A stretch of 64,000 nt of DNA from Pseudomonas sp. PDM15 (GCF_014851565.1 NZ_JACVAA010000006.1:248001-312000), one strand, 5' to 3'; positions 16,945 through 26,454 are shown, numbered from the stretch's first letter. The notes: a model not told the origin generated them from the letters alone. Numbers and translations: made by a program.

Positions 16945-18786
16945 ATGTCGCAGGCGCCGCAGTCATCCAGGGCCTTTCGGGCCAGCCTGTGGCTGGTCTG
17001 CGCCCTGGTTCTGTTGCTGGTGCCGCTGCTGCACCTGTGGACGCCGGTGCAGCGCTGGAGCAACGCCCACGGCGACTGGCTGATCCGCCAGCGCGCCGCG
17101 CAGCAGACGCCCGACCCGCGCATCGTCGTGGTCGACATCGACGACACCAGTCTGCAGGCCCTGGTCGGCGAGGCGGGCAAGTGGCCCTGGCCGCGTTCGG
17201 TGCATGCCGAGCTGCTCGAGCACCTGTTGGCGCAGAAGGCCGAGGCGGTGGTGTTCGACGTACTGTTCAGCGAGGCCGACCGCTTCCACCCCGATGCCGA
17301 CGCCTATTTCGGCGAAGTGCTGGCCGGCAGCGACAGGGTCTACCTGGCCGCCCTGCAGCAGCAGGCCAGCGACCCGGCCAAGGCGCCGTTGCTGGCCGAC
17401 TACCCGCCGCGTACCGGCCTGCTGCCGGGCGGTGATCCACAGCAGCGCGGCGTGCTGTTGCTGCCCCGTGCCGTCGACCCCGCGCACTGGAAGACCGGCA
17501 CCATCAACTTCACCCAGGACGCCGACGGCGTCGGCCGCCGTTATGACATCTATAGACGCTTCGGCGACTGGCGCATGCCGTCGCTGCCGGCGCGGGTAGC
17601 TCAGGATCGCGGCGTGGTACTGCCGGCCGCCGACAGTTTCCTGCTCGACTGGGGCAGCGAGGCGCGGGTGCCCTATCCGCGCATTCCCTTCGCCGCGGCT
17701 CTGGCCCAGGCGCGTGGCGAGGCCGGCCAGCTGCCCGCCGGCTACTTCGCCGGCAAGATCGTGGTGATCGGCACCACCGCCGCCGGCCTCTACGACCTGC
17801 GCCGCACGCCGCTGGACGATCTCTATCCGGCAGTGTTCATCCTCGCCACCGGCATCGACAACCTGCTCAACGGCCAGCAGCTGCAGGCGGCGCCGGCCTG
17901 GTCCATGGCGCTGCTGGGCATCGCCCTGTTGCTCGGCCTGCAGCTGTTGCTGCTGCGCGAGCGCCTGCTGCCGGCCAGCCTGCTGACCCTGGGCGCGAGC
18001 CTGGCGCTGCTGCTCGGCTCCTATCTATTGATACTGCAGGGTGTGCTGCTCAATGTGCTGCCCAGCCTGCTGGCGCTGTGGCTGCTGCTGGCCCTGGCCC
18101 TGGCGGTGTTCTACCGGCGCCGGCGCCAGCAGCTGTCCAACACCATCAGCATGTTCAGCCGCTTCCTCGACCCGCAGGTGGTGGCCCAGCTGGTGGCCCG
18201 CGAGGACCCGCAGGCGCTGCTGAGCAGCCGCGAGTGCCAGCTCACGGTGCTGTTCTCGGACATCCGCAACTTCACCACCATGTCCGAGCGGCACAGTGCC
18301 CAGGAGATCATGCAGATCCTGGAGAACTACTTCGGCGGCCAGGTGGATGTGCTGTTCAAGCACCGCGCGACCCTCGACAAGTTCATTGGCGACGCCATCA
18401 TGGCCTTCTGGGGCGCGCCGCAGGACAACCCCAACCAGGCGGTGGACGCGGTCAATGCGGCGCTGGAGATGATCGACAACGTCGAACGCTACCAGCGCGA
18501 CTTCGACCACCCGGACTTCGACATCGGCATCGGCCTGCACACCGGACCGGCGGTGGTCGGCATGGTCGGGACCAGCAAGCGCTATGACTACACTGCCATT
18601 GGCGACACGGTGAACCTGGCCAGCCGCATCGAGGGGCTGACCAAGGGCCGTGCGCGCCTGCTGGTATCGGCCGCCACCATGCAGGCCTGCGGCGATGCCT
18701 TCGATTTCATTCCTCACGGCGACTTCCAGGTGAAGGGCCGTGTCGAGCCGGTGACCCTCTTCGAACCCAGGAGAAAGACGTTATGA
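16945..18786 (+). CDS. CHASE2-domain class III adenylate cyclase
   Basis: The 613-residue membrane protein has a first transmembrane helix at about residues 14-33, a periplasmic CHASE2 sensor domain (IVVVDIDDTSLQALVGEAGKW, VVFDVLFSEADRF, FAGKIVVIGTTAAGLYDLR), three closely spaced helices at about 320-395 and a cytoplasmic class III cyclase domain at about 420-605. The latter has metal-binding VLFSDIRNFTTMSE, LDKFIGDAIMAFWGAP with the adenine-selecting Lys, and YTAIGDTVNLASRIEG with the catalytic Asn and Arg. It should make cAMP in response to a periplasmic cue. It heads an operon with an SH3-domain protein and an M48 peptidase, the first overlap being ATGA. The signal sensed is unknown. Confidence 0.9.
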   Translation: MSQAPQSSRAFRASLWLVCALVLLLVPLLHLWTPVQRWSNAHGDWLIRQRAAQQTPDPRIVVVDIDDTSLQALVGEAGKWPWPRSVHAELLEHLLAQKAEAVVFDVLFSEADRFHPDADAYFGEVLAGSDRVYLAALQQQASDPAKAPLLADYPPRTGLLPGGDPQQRGVLLLPRAVDPAHWKTGTINFTQDADGVGRRYDIYRRFGDWRMPSLPARVAQDRGVVLPAADSFLLDWGSEARVPYPRIPFAAALAQARGEAGQLPAGYFAGKIVVIGTTAAGLYDLRRTPLDDLYPAVFILATGIDNLLNGQQLQAAPAWSMALLGIALLLGLQLLLLRERLLPASLLTLGASLALLLGSYLLILQGVLLNVLPSLLALWLLLALALAVFYRRRRQQLSNTISMFSRFLDPQVVAQLVAREDPQALLSSRECQLTVLFSDIRNFTTMSERHSAQEIMQILENYFGGQVDVLFKHRATLDKFIGDAIMAFWGAPQDNPNQAVDAVNAALEMIDNVERYQRDFDHPDFDIGIGLHTGPAVVGMVGTSKRYDYTAIGDTVNLASRIEGLTKGRARLLVSAATMQACGDAFDFIPHGDFQVKGRVEPVTLFEPRRKTL

Positions 18787-19286
18787 GAAGTACCCTTACC
18801 GCTGCCCTGCTGATTCTGGCGGGCTGGCTGGGCAGCGCCGTGGCGCTGGCCGAAGTGCGCAGCGGCATCACCGTCGAGGCCACGGCGCTGCGCGATGGCG
18901 GCGCGGCCAGTGCCGCCGTGCTGCAACAGCTGCCGGCGCAGACTCGCGTGAGCATCCTCAAGCGCCAGGGTGGCTGGTACCAGGTGCAGACCGGCGCCGG
19001 CCAGCAAGGCTGGGTGGCGCTGCTGGCGGTGCGTTTCGACAAGTCCGTCGGTGCCAAGGGCGGCAATATCGGCTCGCTGCTGGAAGGCAGCACCGCGGTG
19101 GAACCGGCCAGTGGCGTGGCCACCGGCGTGCGTGGCATCAGCGACGACCAGGTCGGCGGCACTGGCGGTGGCTCCGGCAGTCTGTCCCTGCAGCAGCTCG
19201 ACCGCTATGCGGTGACCCCGGGCAGCGCCCGCGCCTTCGCCCAGCAGGGCGGCCTGCGCAGCCAATCCATCGCCTATCCCCAGTGA
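18783..19286 (+). CDS. periplasmic SH3b-domain protein
   Basis: The 167-residue protein has a signal peptide (LTAALLILAGWLGSAVALAE) and one bacterial SH3 domain at about residues 28-82: TVEATALRDGGAASAAVL, TRVSILKRQGGWYQVQT, QGWVALLAVRF. The rest is Gly/Ser-rich and contains VRGISDDQVGG. SH3b domains often bind peptidoglycan or other periplasmic partners. Its start overlaps the cyclase stop by ATGA, and the peptidase gene follows at once, so the three are probably made together. Function beyond this is unknown. Confidence 0.82.
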   Translation: MRSTLTAALLILAGWLGSAVALAEVRSGITVEATALRDGGAASAAVLQQLPAQTRVSILKRQGGWYQVQTGAGQQGWVALLAVRFDKSVGAKGGNIGSLLEGSTAVEPASGVATGVRGISDDQVGGTGGGSGSLSLQQLDRYAVTPGSARAFAQQGGLRSQSIAYPQ

Positions 19287-19300
19287 GCCGGAGCCGAGTC

Positions 19301-20200
19301 ATGCACAAGATTGTTTGCCGTACCGCCCTGCTCGCTGCCATCTGCGCTGCACTGCCTGCCTGCGAGAACCTGCAGGCCCTCGAGGGTGTACAGATCCAAG
19401 GTGTCGACCTGTCGCCCCTGGCCAGCGCCGGGCGCAACCTCAGCGACATGGGCGAGAAGACCCAGGACGAAGAGCTGGTGATCGGTGCCAGCACCGCCGA
19501 GCTGCTGCTCAAGCAGGCACCGCTGCTGGACAACGCCGGCGTGCAGGCCTACGTCAACCAGGTCGGTCGCTGGGTTGCCCTGAACAGCGAGCGTCCCGAC
19601 CTGCCCTGGCGCTTCGGCGTGCTCGACAGCAGCGTGGTCGGCGCTTATGCGGCGCCTGGCGGCTACGTGTTCATCACCAGCGGCATGCTGGTGCAGATGA
19701 ATAGTGAAGCCGAACTGGCTGGCGTGCTGGCCCACGAGGTGGCGCACGTGGTGCAGAAGCACCATCTGGAGGCGATCAAGCAGAAGGCCGGTGCCGGCCT
19801 GCTGGCCAACGTCTCGCGCTTCGCCCTGCAGGCCAGCCAGGCCAGTTCCAGCGCCCCGACCAGCACCGATCCGGCCTCCACTCAGAAGTTCGACCAGCTA
19901 GTGACTAACCTCTATACCCGTGGCCTGGATCGCGGCGACGAGTACGAGGCGGACGAGATGGGCGCGGTGATAGCCGCCCGCGCCGGCTACGACCCTTACG
20001 GCCTGGCCAACGTGCTGCAGGGGCTGGGCACCATGAAGCAGGACGACGCCACCCTGGTGACCTTCCTCAAGGTGCACCCGAATATCGGCGACCGCCTGAA
20101 GCAGCTGGAGCCTACCTACCTGTACCTGGACAAGGCCGCCGTCGGCGGCAGCCAGCAGACCCTGGAGCCGCGTTACCAGAAGGCCCTGTCGGCCAAGTAA
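19301..20200 (+). CDS. M48 family metallopeptidase, putative lipoprotein
   Basis: The 299-residue product starts MHKIVCRTALLAAICAALPAC, a signal peptide ending in a lipobox-like LPAC, so it is probably a lipoprotein. The catalytic zinc motif is in LAGVLAHEVAHVVQKHH (HExxH) with the third ligand glutamate in DEYEADEMGAVIAARAGYDP, the M48B arrangement of BepA/LoiP-type periplasmic proteases. I chose ATG 19301, which has GGAG ten bases upstream and gives an intact lipoprotein signal; a GTG at 19283 overlapping the previous stop is possible. It ends just before a bidirectional terminator. Confidence 0.88.
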   Translation: MHKIVCRTALLAAICAALPACENLQALEGVQIQGVDLSPLASAGRNLSDMGEKTQDEELVIGASTAELLLKQAPLLDNAGVQAYVNQVGRWVALNSERPDLPWRFGVLDSSVVGAYAAPGGYVFITSGMLVQMNSEAELAGVLAHEVAHVVQKHHLEAIKQKAGAGLLANVSRFALQASQASSSAPTSTDPASTQKFDQLVTNLYTRGLDRGDEYEADEMGAVIAARAGYDPYGLANVLQGLGTMKQDDATLVTFLKVHPNIGDRLKQLEPTYLYLDKAAVGGSQQTLEPRYQKALSAK

Positions 20201-20205
20201 GGATG

Positions 20206-20234
20206 AAAAAGGGCGGCCATGAGCCGCCCTTTTT
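20206..20234. terminator. bidirectional Rho-independent terminator
   Basis: AAAAA-GGGCGGC-catga... GCCGCCC-TTTTT lies between the convergent M48 peptidase and HD-GYP genes, whose stop codons flank or touch it. A stem of seven G/C pairs with A and T runs serves both strands. Confidence 0.93.
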
Positions 20235-22183
20235 CAATGCGGGTGCTTGTCGCAGGGCTCGTAGTCGCAGACGTGATGGGCATACACCGGCGCACTGCTC
20301 TGCGGCGTAGCAGGTGCCGCCAGGGCGGGTGTCTGCGTCGGGTTGAGGTAGCAGCGCGAGTCGATGAACACCTTGACCAGGTCGCCGTCCAGCAGGCCGC
20401 TCTTCACTTCCGATTGCAGGATGTCGAGGGCGTGCTCCACCGGTACCGCCGGCTTGTAGGGGCGGTCCGAGGCGGTCAGCGCGTCGTAGATGTCGCAGAT
20501 GGTCATGATCCGCGAGCCGCAAGGAATCTGCTCGCCGGCCAGGCCCTTGGGATAGCCGCTGCCGTCGAGCTTCTCGTGGTGTGCCGCGGCGATTTCCGGG
20601 ATGCCCTGCAGGGCAGGGGTCCAGGGAATCAGCTTGAGGAAGTCGCGGGTGTGCACCACGTGGCGCTCGATCTCCGCGCGCTCCTCCTGAGTCAGGCTGC
20701 CGCGACGGATGGCCAGGGCGCAGAATTCGCTCTCCGAGAGCAGGCCGATCAGGCTGTCGTCGTGGTTCTTCACCACATGGCCCTGGATTTCCTGCAGGTG
20801 ATGGAAGTCGCCCTCGGTCAGTACGCTCGGCTCGTTGGCCTTGAGGATGTCGCGCAGGTACTGGTCCAGGCGCTCACACTCGATAGCAAGTTCGGTCTCC
20901 CACTGCAGGCGCAGTTGCTCGTCCAGCGCGCCGTACTGCCGATAGGCCTGCAGCATGCGGCGTAGGGTCTGGTTCTGCAGGCTCTCCTTGGCCAGCGCCA
21001 CCCGGTAACGCAGGTTGTCGATCACCGGCTCCGGCAGCTTCTTGGCCTTGGTCAGCACATGCTCACGCACGCCGACCTTGCCGAAGTCATGCAGCAGTGC
21101 GGCGTAACGCAGCTCGCGCAGGCTTTCGTCGCCCAGTGCCTGGTTGCGCAGGTGGGCCTGCGGCGCCATGGGCAGCTGGCGGGCGAGGGCGATGCACAGG
21201 TCGGCGACACGGAACGAGTGACCGGCGGAGGTGGGGTCGCGCTGCTCGATGGCGAACACCGAGGCCTGCACGAAGCCGTCGAACAACTGGCTGATGTCGT
21301 CCAGCAGCTGGCGGTTCTCGATGGCCACCGCGGCCTGGCTGGCCAGGGCGCGCAGCGAGGCGGCCATCACCTCGTCGAAGGCGATCACCGCGCCCTGGAC
21401 GTTCTGGCAGTTGATGAACTCCAGCACCCCGACCACCTCGTGGCGGTGGTTGAGCATGGGGATCGCCAGAAGCGACATGGTGCGGTAGCCCACCTGCATG
21501 TCGAACGAGCGGTTGAAGCGGTAGGGAGCGTCGCTGGGAATGGCGTAGGCGTCGACGATGTTGAGCTCGGTGCTGGTCAGCGCCACGTAGCCGGCGATCG
21601 AGGCCTTGGTCAGCGGCATGCGCTGTTCCTGGAAGCGGGTCGGCATCGAGCTGTTCTGGGTCAGCTTGAACAGCAGCTGGGGCTGGTCGCCCTTCTTGTC
21701 CACCAGGAACAGCGAGGCGGCATCGCTGTTGGACAGACGCCGGCCCTCGGTGAGGATCTTGCTCAGCAGGCGCTCCAGGTCCTTCTCGGCGGACAGGGCG
21801 AGGCCGACATCGACCAGCTTCTGCAGGTCGCCATCCTTGTTCTGCAGAGCAGCGGCCAACTGGTCGGTCTTCTGCTTGAGGCGGAACTGCTCGGCGGCGA
21901 AGCCGAGCAGGGCGATCAGCTCGTCCTCGCTGGCGGCGGACGGCAGCGGCAGCACCCCGGCCGGCGCATCGAAGGCCACCAGGCTGGCGCCGCAGGCCTG
22001 CCAGGCGCTCAGATCGTCGGCGCGCAGGAGACTGGCATCCAGCAGCAGCACTTCCAGGCTGTCGGGCTGCAGCTCGGAAGCCTGCGTCACCTCGCGCAGG
22101 GTTACCCCGGCATGGGTGAGCCGCGTGTGCAGGCCGGTTCCTGCAAAGAGTGGGCTATGCCCCACCGTAGAACTGGCTGTCAT
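20234..22183 (-). CDS. GAF and HD-GYP domain protein (c-di-GMP phosphodiesterase)
   Basis: The 649-residue cytoplasmic protein has a degenerate receiver-like N-terminus (residues about 30-100, LEVLLLDASLL), a short coiled segment, a GAF domain at about 115-295 and an HD-GYP domain from about 305 to 610. HD is at about 366 in LLHDFGKVGV and GYP at about 544 in HHEKLDGSGYPKGL, so the catalytic residues are kept. HD-GYP proteins hydrolyse cyclic di-GMP. About 110 residues, partly helical, are inserted between the HD motif and the LTQEE segment where the family is normally short. The start is ATG 22183 or the adjacent GTG 22186. Confidence 0.9.
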   Translation of the reverse strand: MTASSTVGHSPLFAGTGLHTRLTHAGVTLREVTQASELQPDSLEVLLLDASLLRADDLSAWQACGASLVAFDAPAGVLPLPSAASEDELIALLGFAAEQFRLKQKTDQLAAALQNKDGDLQKLVDVGLALSAEKDLERLLSKILTEGRRLSNSDAASLFLVDKKGDQPQLLFKLTQNSSMPTRFQEQRMPLTKASIAGYVALTSTELNIVDAYAIPSDAPYRFNRSFDMQVGYRTMSLLAIPMLNHRHEVVGVLEFINCQNVQGAVIAFDEVMAASLRALASQAAVAIENRQLLDDISQLFDGFVQASVFAIEQRDPTSAGHSFRVADLCIALARQLPMAPQAHLRNQALGDESLRELRYAALLHDFGKVGVREHVLTKAKKLPEPVIDNLRYRVALAKESLQNQTLRRMLQAYRQYGALDEQLRLQWETELAIECERLDQYLRDILKANEPSVLTEGDFHHLQEIQGHVVKNHDDSLIGLLSESEFCALAIRRGSLTQEERAEIERHVVHTRDFLKLIPWTPALQGIPEIAAAHHEKLDGSGYPKGLAGEQIPCGSRIMTICDIYDALTASDRPYKPAVPVEHALDILQSEVKSGLLDGDLVKVFIDSRCYLNPTQTPALAAPATPQSSAPVYAHHVCDYEPCDKHPH

Positions 22184-22270
22184 CACTGATTACCCTCGGC
22201 GGCGCGCCGACTCGACGCTCCCCAGAGTATTGCACCGCTGGCTGGGGCTAACCAGATACGGCTGCCAGAC

Positions 22271-22288
22271 GGGGAGGGTGGCCTCCCC
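22271..22288. terminator. hairpin after the RTX protein gene
   Basis: GGGGAGG-gtgg-CCTCCCC lies 9 bases past the stop codon of the minus-strand RTX gene. The stem is strong but no T run follows, so termination is only likely. Confidence 0.5.
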
Positions 22289-22296
22289 GGCTGGAC

Positions 22297-25200
22297 TCAG
22301 GCGATGAAATCGGCCAGTGAGGCGCTGGTGACGCCGACCAGCTGGATGGCGAACTCGGCGTCTGCGTCTGTGTCGATGTTGCCGTAAAGCACTCCGCCAT
22401 TCAGCTTCAGCTGACCTGCTGCCGTGAAGGCGGCAGTGCTGCCTATCACTTGGGTGAAGGCGTTGTCACCGCTGGCGGCGGTATTGGCATCCAGCTTGGA
22501 CAGGTCAATCTTGTCGGTACCGCTCAGGAAGTCATGGATGACGTCCCAGCTTGTGCTGGTTATCCCGCTATCTGACAAGGTGCTGAAAGCGAAAGTATCG
22601 TTGCCAGCGCCACCGACTAGGAAGTCTTTCCCCCCGCCGCCGGTCAAACGGTCATTACCAGCTCCGCCGTACAGCGCGTTGTTGCCCGCGCTCCCCGTTA
22701 AAGTATCGTTGTAGCCAGATCCAACAAGGTCTTCGATTGATATCAGGGTGTCTGAGCCCGAGCCCCCGGTAGTCTGGATGCTGGTGTTGGATAGGTCCAC
22801 CGTAACGGCACTACTAGCATAGCTATAGGAGACGGTATCAGTGCCGCTTCCGCCGTTCAGTATGTTGTTGCCGATGCCTGCACTTAGTGTGTTGTTCAGT
22901 CCATTGCCAATCAAATTGGACGAAACAACCGATAGGACCCGGCCGTTCTCTATATTGGTGCCTAGAGTGCAGTTGGCGAGATAACTAAAAACTGTATCGG
23001 TGCCTCCCTGGGTGATATTCGCATTAGTTTCGCTGACGACATCACCGGCATTTTCTACGTAGTACGTATCTGAACCATCGCCACCAACCATGGAGTCGGC
23101 GCCAGTGCCTCCATTCAATGTGTCGTTGCCTAAACCTCCATTCAATATGTTATTAGAGGTATTGCCGACCAAGATGTCATTGTAATTGGAGCCTATAAGG
23201 CTTTCGATAGATATCAGCGTGTCAGAGCCAGAGCCGCCAGTGGCCTGAGCTGTTGCGCTGGAAAGATTTATTGTAATGGCGCTGCTGGAGTAAATATAAG
23301 AGGCGGTATCCTGTCCGCTACCGCCATTCAATATATTGCTCCCGATGCCGGAAGTTAGCACGTTATCGAGGTCGTTACCAGTGATGTTGGCTGAGCTTGA
23401 TGCAAGAATTCGCCCGTTTTCGATATTCGCTCCCAAAGTATAGCTGTTAAGGTAGCTCAATATAAGATCGGTCCCGCCGACAGTTTTGTCTGCGTTAATC
23501 TCACTTACTGCATCGCCGATATTGTCGATAAAGTAAGCGTCTGAGCCATCGCCGCCTATCATAGTGTCCGCGCCGGCTCCCCCGTTAAGGGTGTCATTGC
23601 CACGATCGCCGATTAGCCTGTTATTGGTAGAGTTGCCGGTCAGGTTGTCGTTATAGGTAGAGCCACTTAGATTTTCAATGGCTATTAGAGTGTCGGCCCC
23701 TGATCCGCCAGTAAGCTGCGCCGTGGCTATTGCCAGACTGATAGTTACTGCGCTGGTGGCGTAAACATAAGTCGCGGTATCGGTACCGTTTCCACCGTTG
23801 AGAGTATTGTTGCCGGCGCCGGCGTAGAGAATATTGCCGAGGCTGTTGCCTGTGAGGTTGGCGCTATCATTTGTCGCGATACGCCCGTTCTCTATATTGT
23901 TGCCCAAGGTGTGATTGGTCAGGTAACTGTACACGATGTCAGTGCCGCCAATACTGGCGTCACTAGTTGTCTCGATAGTCTCATCGCTGGCGTGGTCTAT
24001 GCAGTAGGTATCTGAGCCATCGCCGCCGATCAAGCTGTCTGCGCCAACTCCTCCATCAAGAGTGTCATTTCCGAGGCCGCCGCTGAGCTTGTTACTGGCG
24101 GAATTGCCGGTCAGCTTGTCGTTGTAGTGGGAGCCGGTCAGATTTTCGATGTCGCTTAGGGTGTCCAAGCCGGACCCGCCTGTTGCTTGCGTGGAGGTGA
24201 TAGCCAGGCTTGCAGTGATTGCGCTATCAGCATCTTGGTAGGAGACCGTATCTGTGCCGCTGCCACCAATCAGGATGTTGTTATTCATTCCTGCGTAGAG
24301 AATGTTATTGAGATTATTTCCGGTGAGATTGGACGCGTCGGTAGCTATGATGCGTCCATTTTCGATGTTGGCGCCGAGGCTATAGTTGGTGGCGTAACTG
24401 TAGACAATATCTATGCCGCCAATGCTGAGGTCGGCATTGGTTTCGTCGGCTACATCGTTAATGTGGTCAACGTAGTAGGTGTCAGATCCATCGCCGCCGA
24501 TCATATTGTCTGCGCCCGCTTGACCATTTAAAACATCGTCGCCCATATGGCCAATCAAGCAATTTTCAGCTGAGTCGCCGTAGAGTCTGTCGTTATAGTT
24601 GGAGCCGATCAGATTCTCGATGGAGATAAGAGTGTCAAAGCCGGAGCCGCCAGTCGATTGAGTCGAGGTGATGTAAAGGTCTGCAGATATAGCGCTATTG
24701 GAGCCTATATAAGAGACTGTGTCTATGCCTGAGCCTCCATTCAATATATTGTCGTCGGTGCTCGCGTAAATAGTATTATTAAGGTCATTGCCTGCTAGGT
24801 TGGCCGCACCGCTGGCAAGAATTCGGCCATTCTCGACATTCAAATATAGCGTGTGGTCGCGAGCATAAGATAGAACTGTATCAAGCCCTTCATTGGATAG
24901 CTCCAGGATTTGTGTGCGATTGTCAATTATCGTATAGGTGTCATCTCCTAAGCCTCCTGCTAGCGTTATATCTCCGTTGCCCGTGATGCTGTTTGCTCCA
25001 TGATCTCCTTGGATTTCTGCCAATTGAGGCTGCCCTGACGCATCATAGCGTTGGCTATAAATTTCACCGTAATACAGGGTTTGATGTGCAGTGCTGGGAT
25101 CTCCAGATTGCCATGTCACAATCCAGCCTCCGTCTGGTAGTGCAGATACGCTAGGGCTGTGAACCAATATATTTTGGGGGTTTAAAGCTATTGGGCTGCC

Positions 25201-26427
25201 TAATAGGTCGCCATCTTCATTGTAATGTTGGAGAACGATTCTATTGGGGTAGGCATCCTCCCAGGCTATTACCCAGCCTCCGTCTGCAAGGGAGGCAAGG
25301 CTTGTAGGTGCGCCCTCCATCATCGAGCCTGTCGCGCAAAGCGTTGCGCTGCCTATCGAATTACCGTCTGCATTATATCGTTGGGTATAAAGCTTGGGTT
25401 GGGTTGTTGTTGGGTCTACCCCGGTCCACCACGCAATTAGCCAGCCCCCATCGGGGAGCGTAATCGCGGAGGGCTCATAGATGGTGGGAGTTGGGGTTGT
25501 TCCGCTTACTATTGCCTCGCTATTTATCTTATTTCCATCTGCATCATAGCGCTGGGTGTGAATGGAGTTCCTCTCGTACCAGGCTGTCAGCCAGCCTCCA
25601 TCTTGCAAAGCCGTATTAGTTGCGTTGTAAGCGGTGGTGGCGCTGTTCAGTTGAAACTCGCTTCCGAGAGCGATTCCGTTTGAATCATATCTCTGGAAGA
25701 AGGTGTTCCAGTTGGAATTTTGGTCCCACCCTTGCCAAGAAACTACCCATCCCCCATCTGATAGGATAGTTATCTGTGGGAATTCTTGGTTTCCTTGCAA
25801 GTGGGAGTTCACCCGGGTTTCGGTGCCGTTTGGGCTTCCATCGACATTGTAGCGTTGCAGATAGATGTCGTTGCTATTGGCTGTGCTGTCGCCAACCCAG
25901 GCAACTAACCAGCCGCCGCCTGGCATTGGCGCTAGGGCGGGAGACTTCTGGGTAAAGATAGTGGTGGTGTTTACAAGTACCTCGCCTCCGATTGGAATGT
26001 CGGCGGCGTCATAACGCTGTATATATATACCGTTGGCATCGTCCCGGCCTTGGCCGCTCCAAGCGATTACGCGGCCTCCATCGGAGAGCGTTATGATGTT
26101 GGCCATCTGCTGATTTTCAGCGGTGGTCGTGTTTACTAGAGTGACTCCGCCAGCTTTCACGTTGAGGGTGGTGTCAAGGAACTTTAACTGCTCAATCCCC
26201 GTGAGCTTGTCTGTGCCGTCGTCGCCATCGGCTAGATTGATATCGGTGCTGACTAGATAGCCATTTTCCCATGTAAAACTATAGTCAGAGGAAACTCCGC
26301 TATAGTGGGCGATGTCAGTGCCAGGGCCTCCGGTGATAGTGTCACTGCCTTGTCCGCCAACAAACTCATCGGATTGTAAAGAGCCAGCAAGAATGTCATT
26401 GCTAGTTGTTCCGTTGATTATTGCCAT
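22297..26427 (-). CDS. RTX-type secreted calcium-binding repeat protein
   Basis: The 1376-residue protein begins with an RTX-like stretch (TSNDILAGS, GGQGSDTITGGPGTD) and has no Sec signal. Residues about 95-480 hold six to eight repeats of about 50 residues built around LSDGGWVVSWQG and IYxQRYDADGN, resembling beta-propeller blades. Then follow four to five 157-residue units each containing SGGLGNDTLDGG-type nonapeptides. The C-terminus (NDRLTGGGGKDFLVGGAGND, DVIHDFLSGTDKIDLSKLD, EFAIQLVGVTSASLADFIA) is the serralysin-type C-terminal secretion signal. No protease motif (HExxH) is seen. A strong AGGAAGGA site precedes the ATG, 27 bases after dedA. The gene is AT-richer than its neighbours. 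It is probably exported by type I secretion, perhaps by the operon at 54.7-59.1 kb; role (adhesin or matrix protein) is inferred. Confidence 0.9.
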   Translation of the reverse strand: MAIINGTTSNDILAGSLQSDEFVGGQGSDTITGGPGTDIAHYSGVSSDYSFTWENGYLVSTDINLADGDDGTDKLTGIEQLKFLDTTLNVKAGGVTLVNTTTAENQQMANIITLSDGGRVIAWSGQGRDDANGIYIQRYDAADIPIGGEVLVNTTTIFTQKSPALAPMPGGGWLVAWVGDSTANSNDIYLQRYNVDGSPNGTETRVNSHLQGNQEFPQITILSDGGWVVSWQGWDQNSNWNTFFQRYDSNGIALGSEFQLNSATTAYNATNTALQDGGWLTAWYERNSIHTQRYDADGNKINSEAIVSGTTPTPTIYEPSAITLPDGGWLIAWWTGVDPTTTQPKLYTQRYNADGNSIGSATLCATGSMMEGAPTSLASLADGGWVIAWEDAYPNRIVLQHYNEDGDLLGSPIALNPQNILVHSPSVSALPDGGWIVTWQSGDPSTAHQTLYYGEIYSQRYDASGQPQLAEIQGDHGANSITGNGDITLAGGLGDDTYTIIDNRTQILELSNEGLDTVLSYARDHTLYLNVENGRILASGAANLAGNDLNNTIYASTDDNILNGGSGIDTVSYIGSNSAISADLYITSTQSTGGSGFDTLISIENLIGSNYNDRLYGDSAENCLIGHMGDDVLNGQAGADNMIGGDGSDTYYVDHINDVADETNADLSIGGIDIVYSYATNYSLGANIENGRIIATDASNLTGNNLNNILYAGMNNNILIGGSGTDTVSYQDADSAITASLAITSTQATGGSGLDTLSDIENLTGSHYNDKLTGNSASNKLSGGLGNDTLDGGVGADSLIGGDGSDTYCIDHASDETIETTSDASIGGTDIVYSYLTNHTLGNNIENGRIATNDSANLTGNSLGNILYAGAGNNTLNGGNGTDTATYVYATSAVTISLAIATAQLTGGSGADTLIAIENLSGSTYNDNLTGNSTNNRLIGDRGNDTLNGGAGADTMIGGDGSDAYFIDNIGDAVSEINADKTVGGTDLILSYLNSYTLGANIENGRILASSSANITGNDLDNVLTSGIGSNILNGGSGQDTASYIYSSSAITINLSSATAQATGGSGSDTLISIESLIGSNYNDILVGNTSNNILNGGLGNDTLNGGTGADSMVGGDGSDTYYVENAGDVVSETNANITQGGTDTVFSYLANCTLGTNIENGRVLSVVSSNLIGNGLNNTLSAGIGNNILNGGSGTDTVSYSYASSAVTVDLSNTSIQTTGGSGSDTLISIEDLVGSGYNDTLTGSAGNNALYGGAGNDRLTGGGGKDFLVGGAGNDTFAFSTLSDSGITSTSWDVIHDFLSGTDKIDLSKLDANTAASGDNAFTQVIGSTAAFTAAGQLKLNGGVLYGNIDTDADAEFAIQLVGVTSASLADFIA
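22500..24840 (-). repeat. 471-bp tandem repeats inside the RTX gene
   Basis: The protein segment ENGRI recurs at about 24827, 24357, 23888, 23417 and 22945, a spacing of 470-472 bases, which is 157 residues. Each unit contains NLTGNxLNN, GGSGxDTVSY, TGGSGxDTL, SIENLxGSxYND, GGLGNDTLNGG and GGDGSDTYYVD. The copies are diverged at the nucleotide level; the last one grades into the C-terminal secretion domain. Confidence 0.85.
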
Positions 26428-26454
26428 GGTTCCTTCCTGACTATCGATTGATGG

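Noticed and set aside
22297-26427. Serralysin-type protease
   Set aside because: The C-terminus is serralysin-like, but no HExxH zinc motif is present; the shared part is the RTX and secretion domain only.
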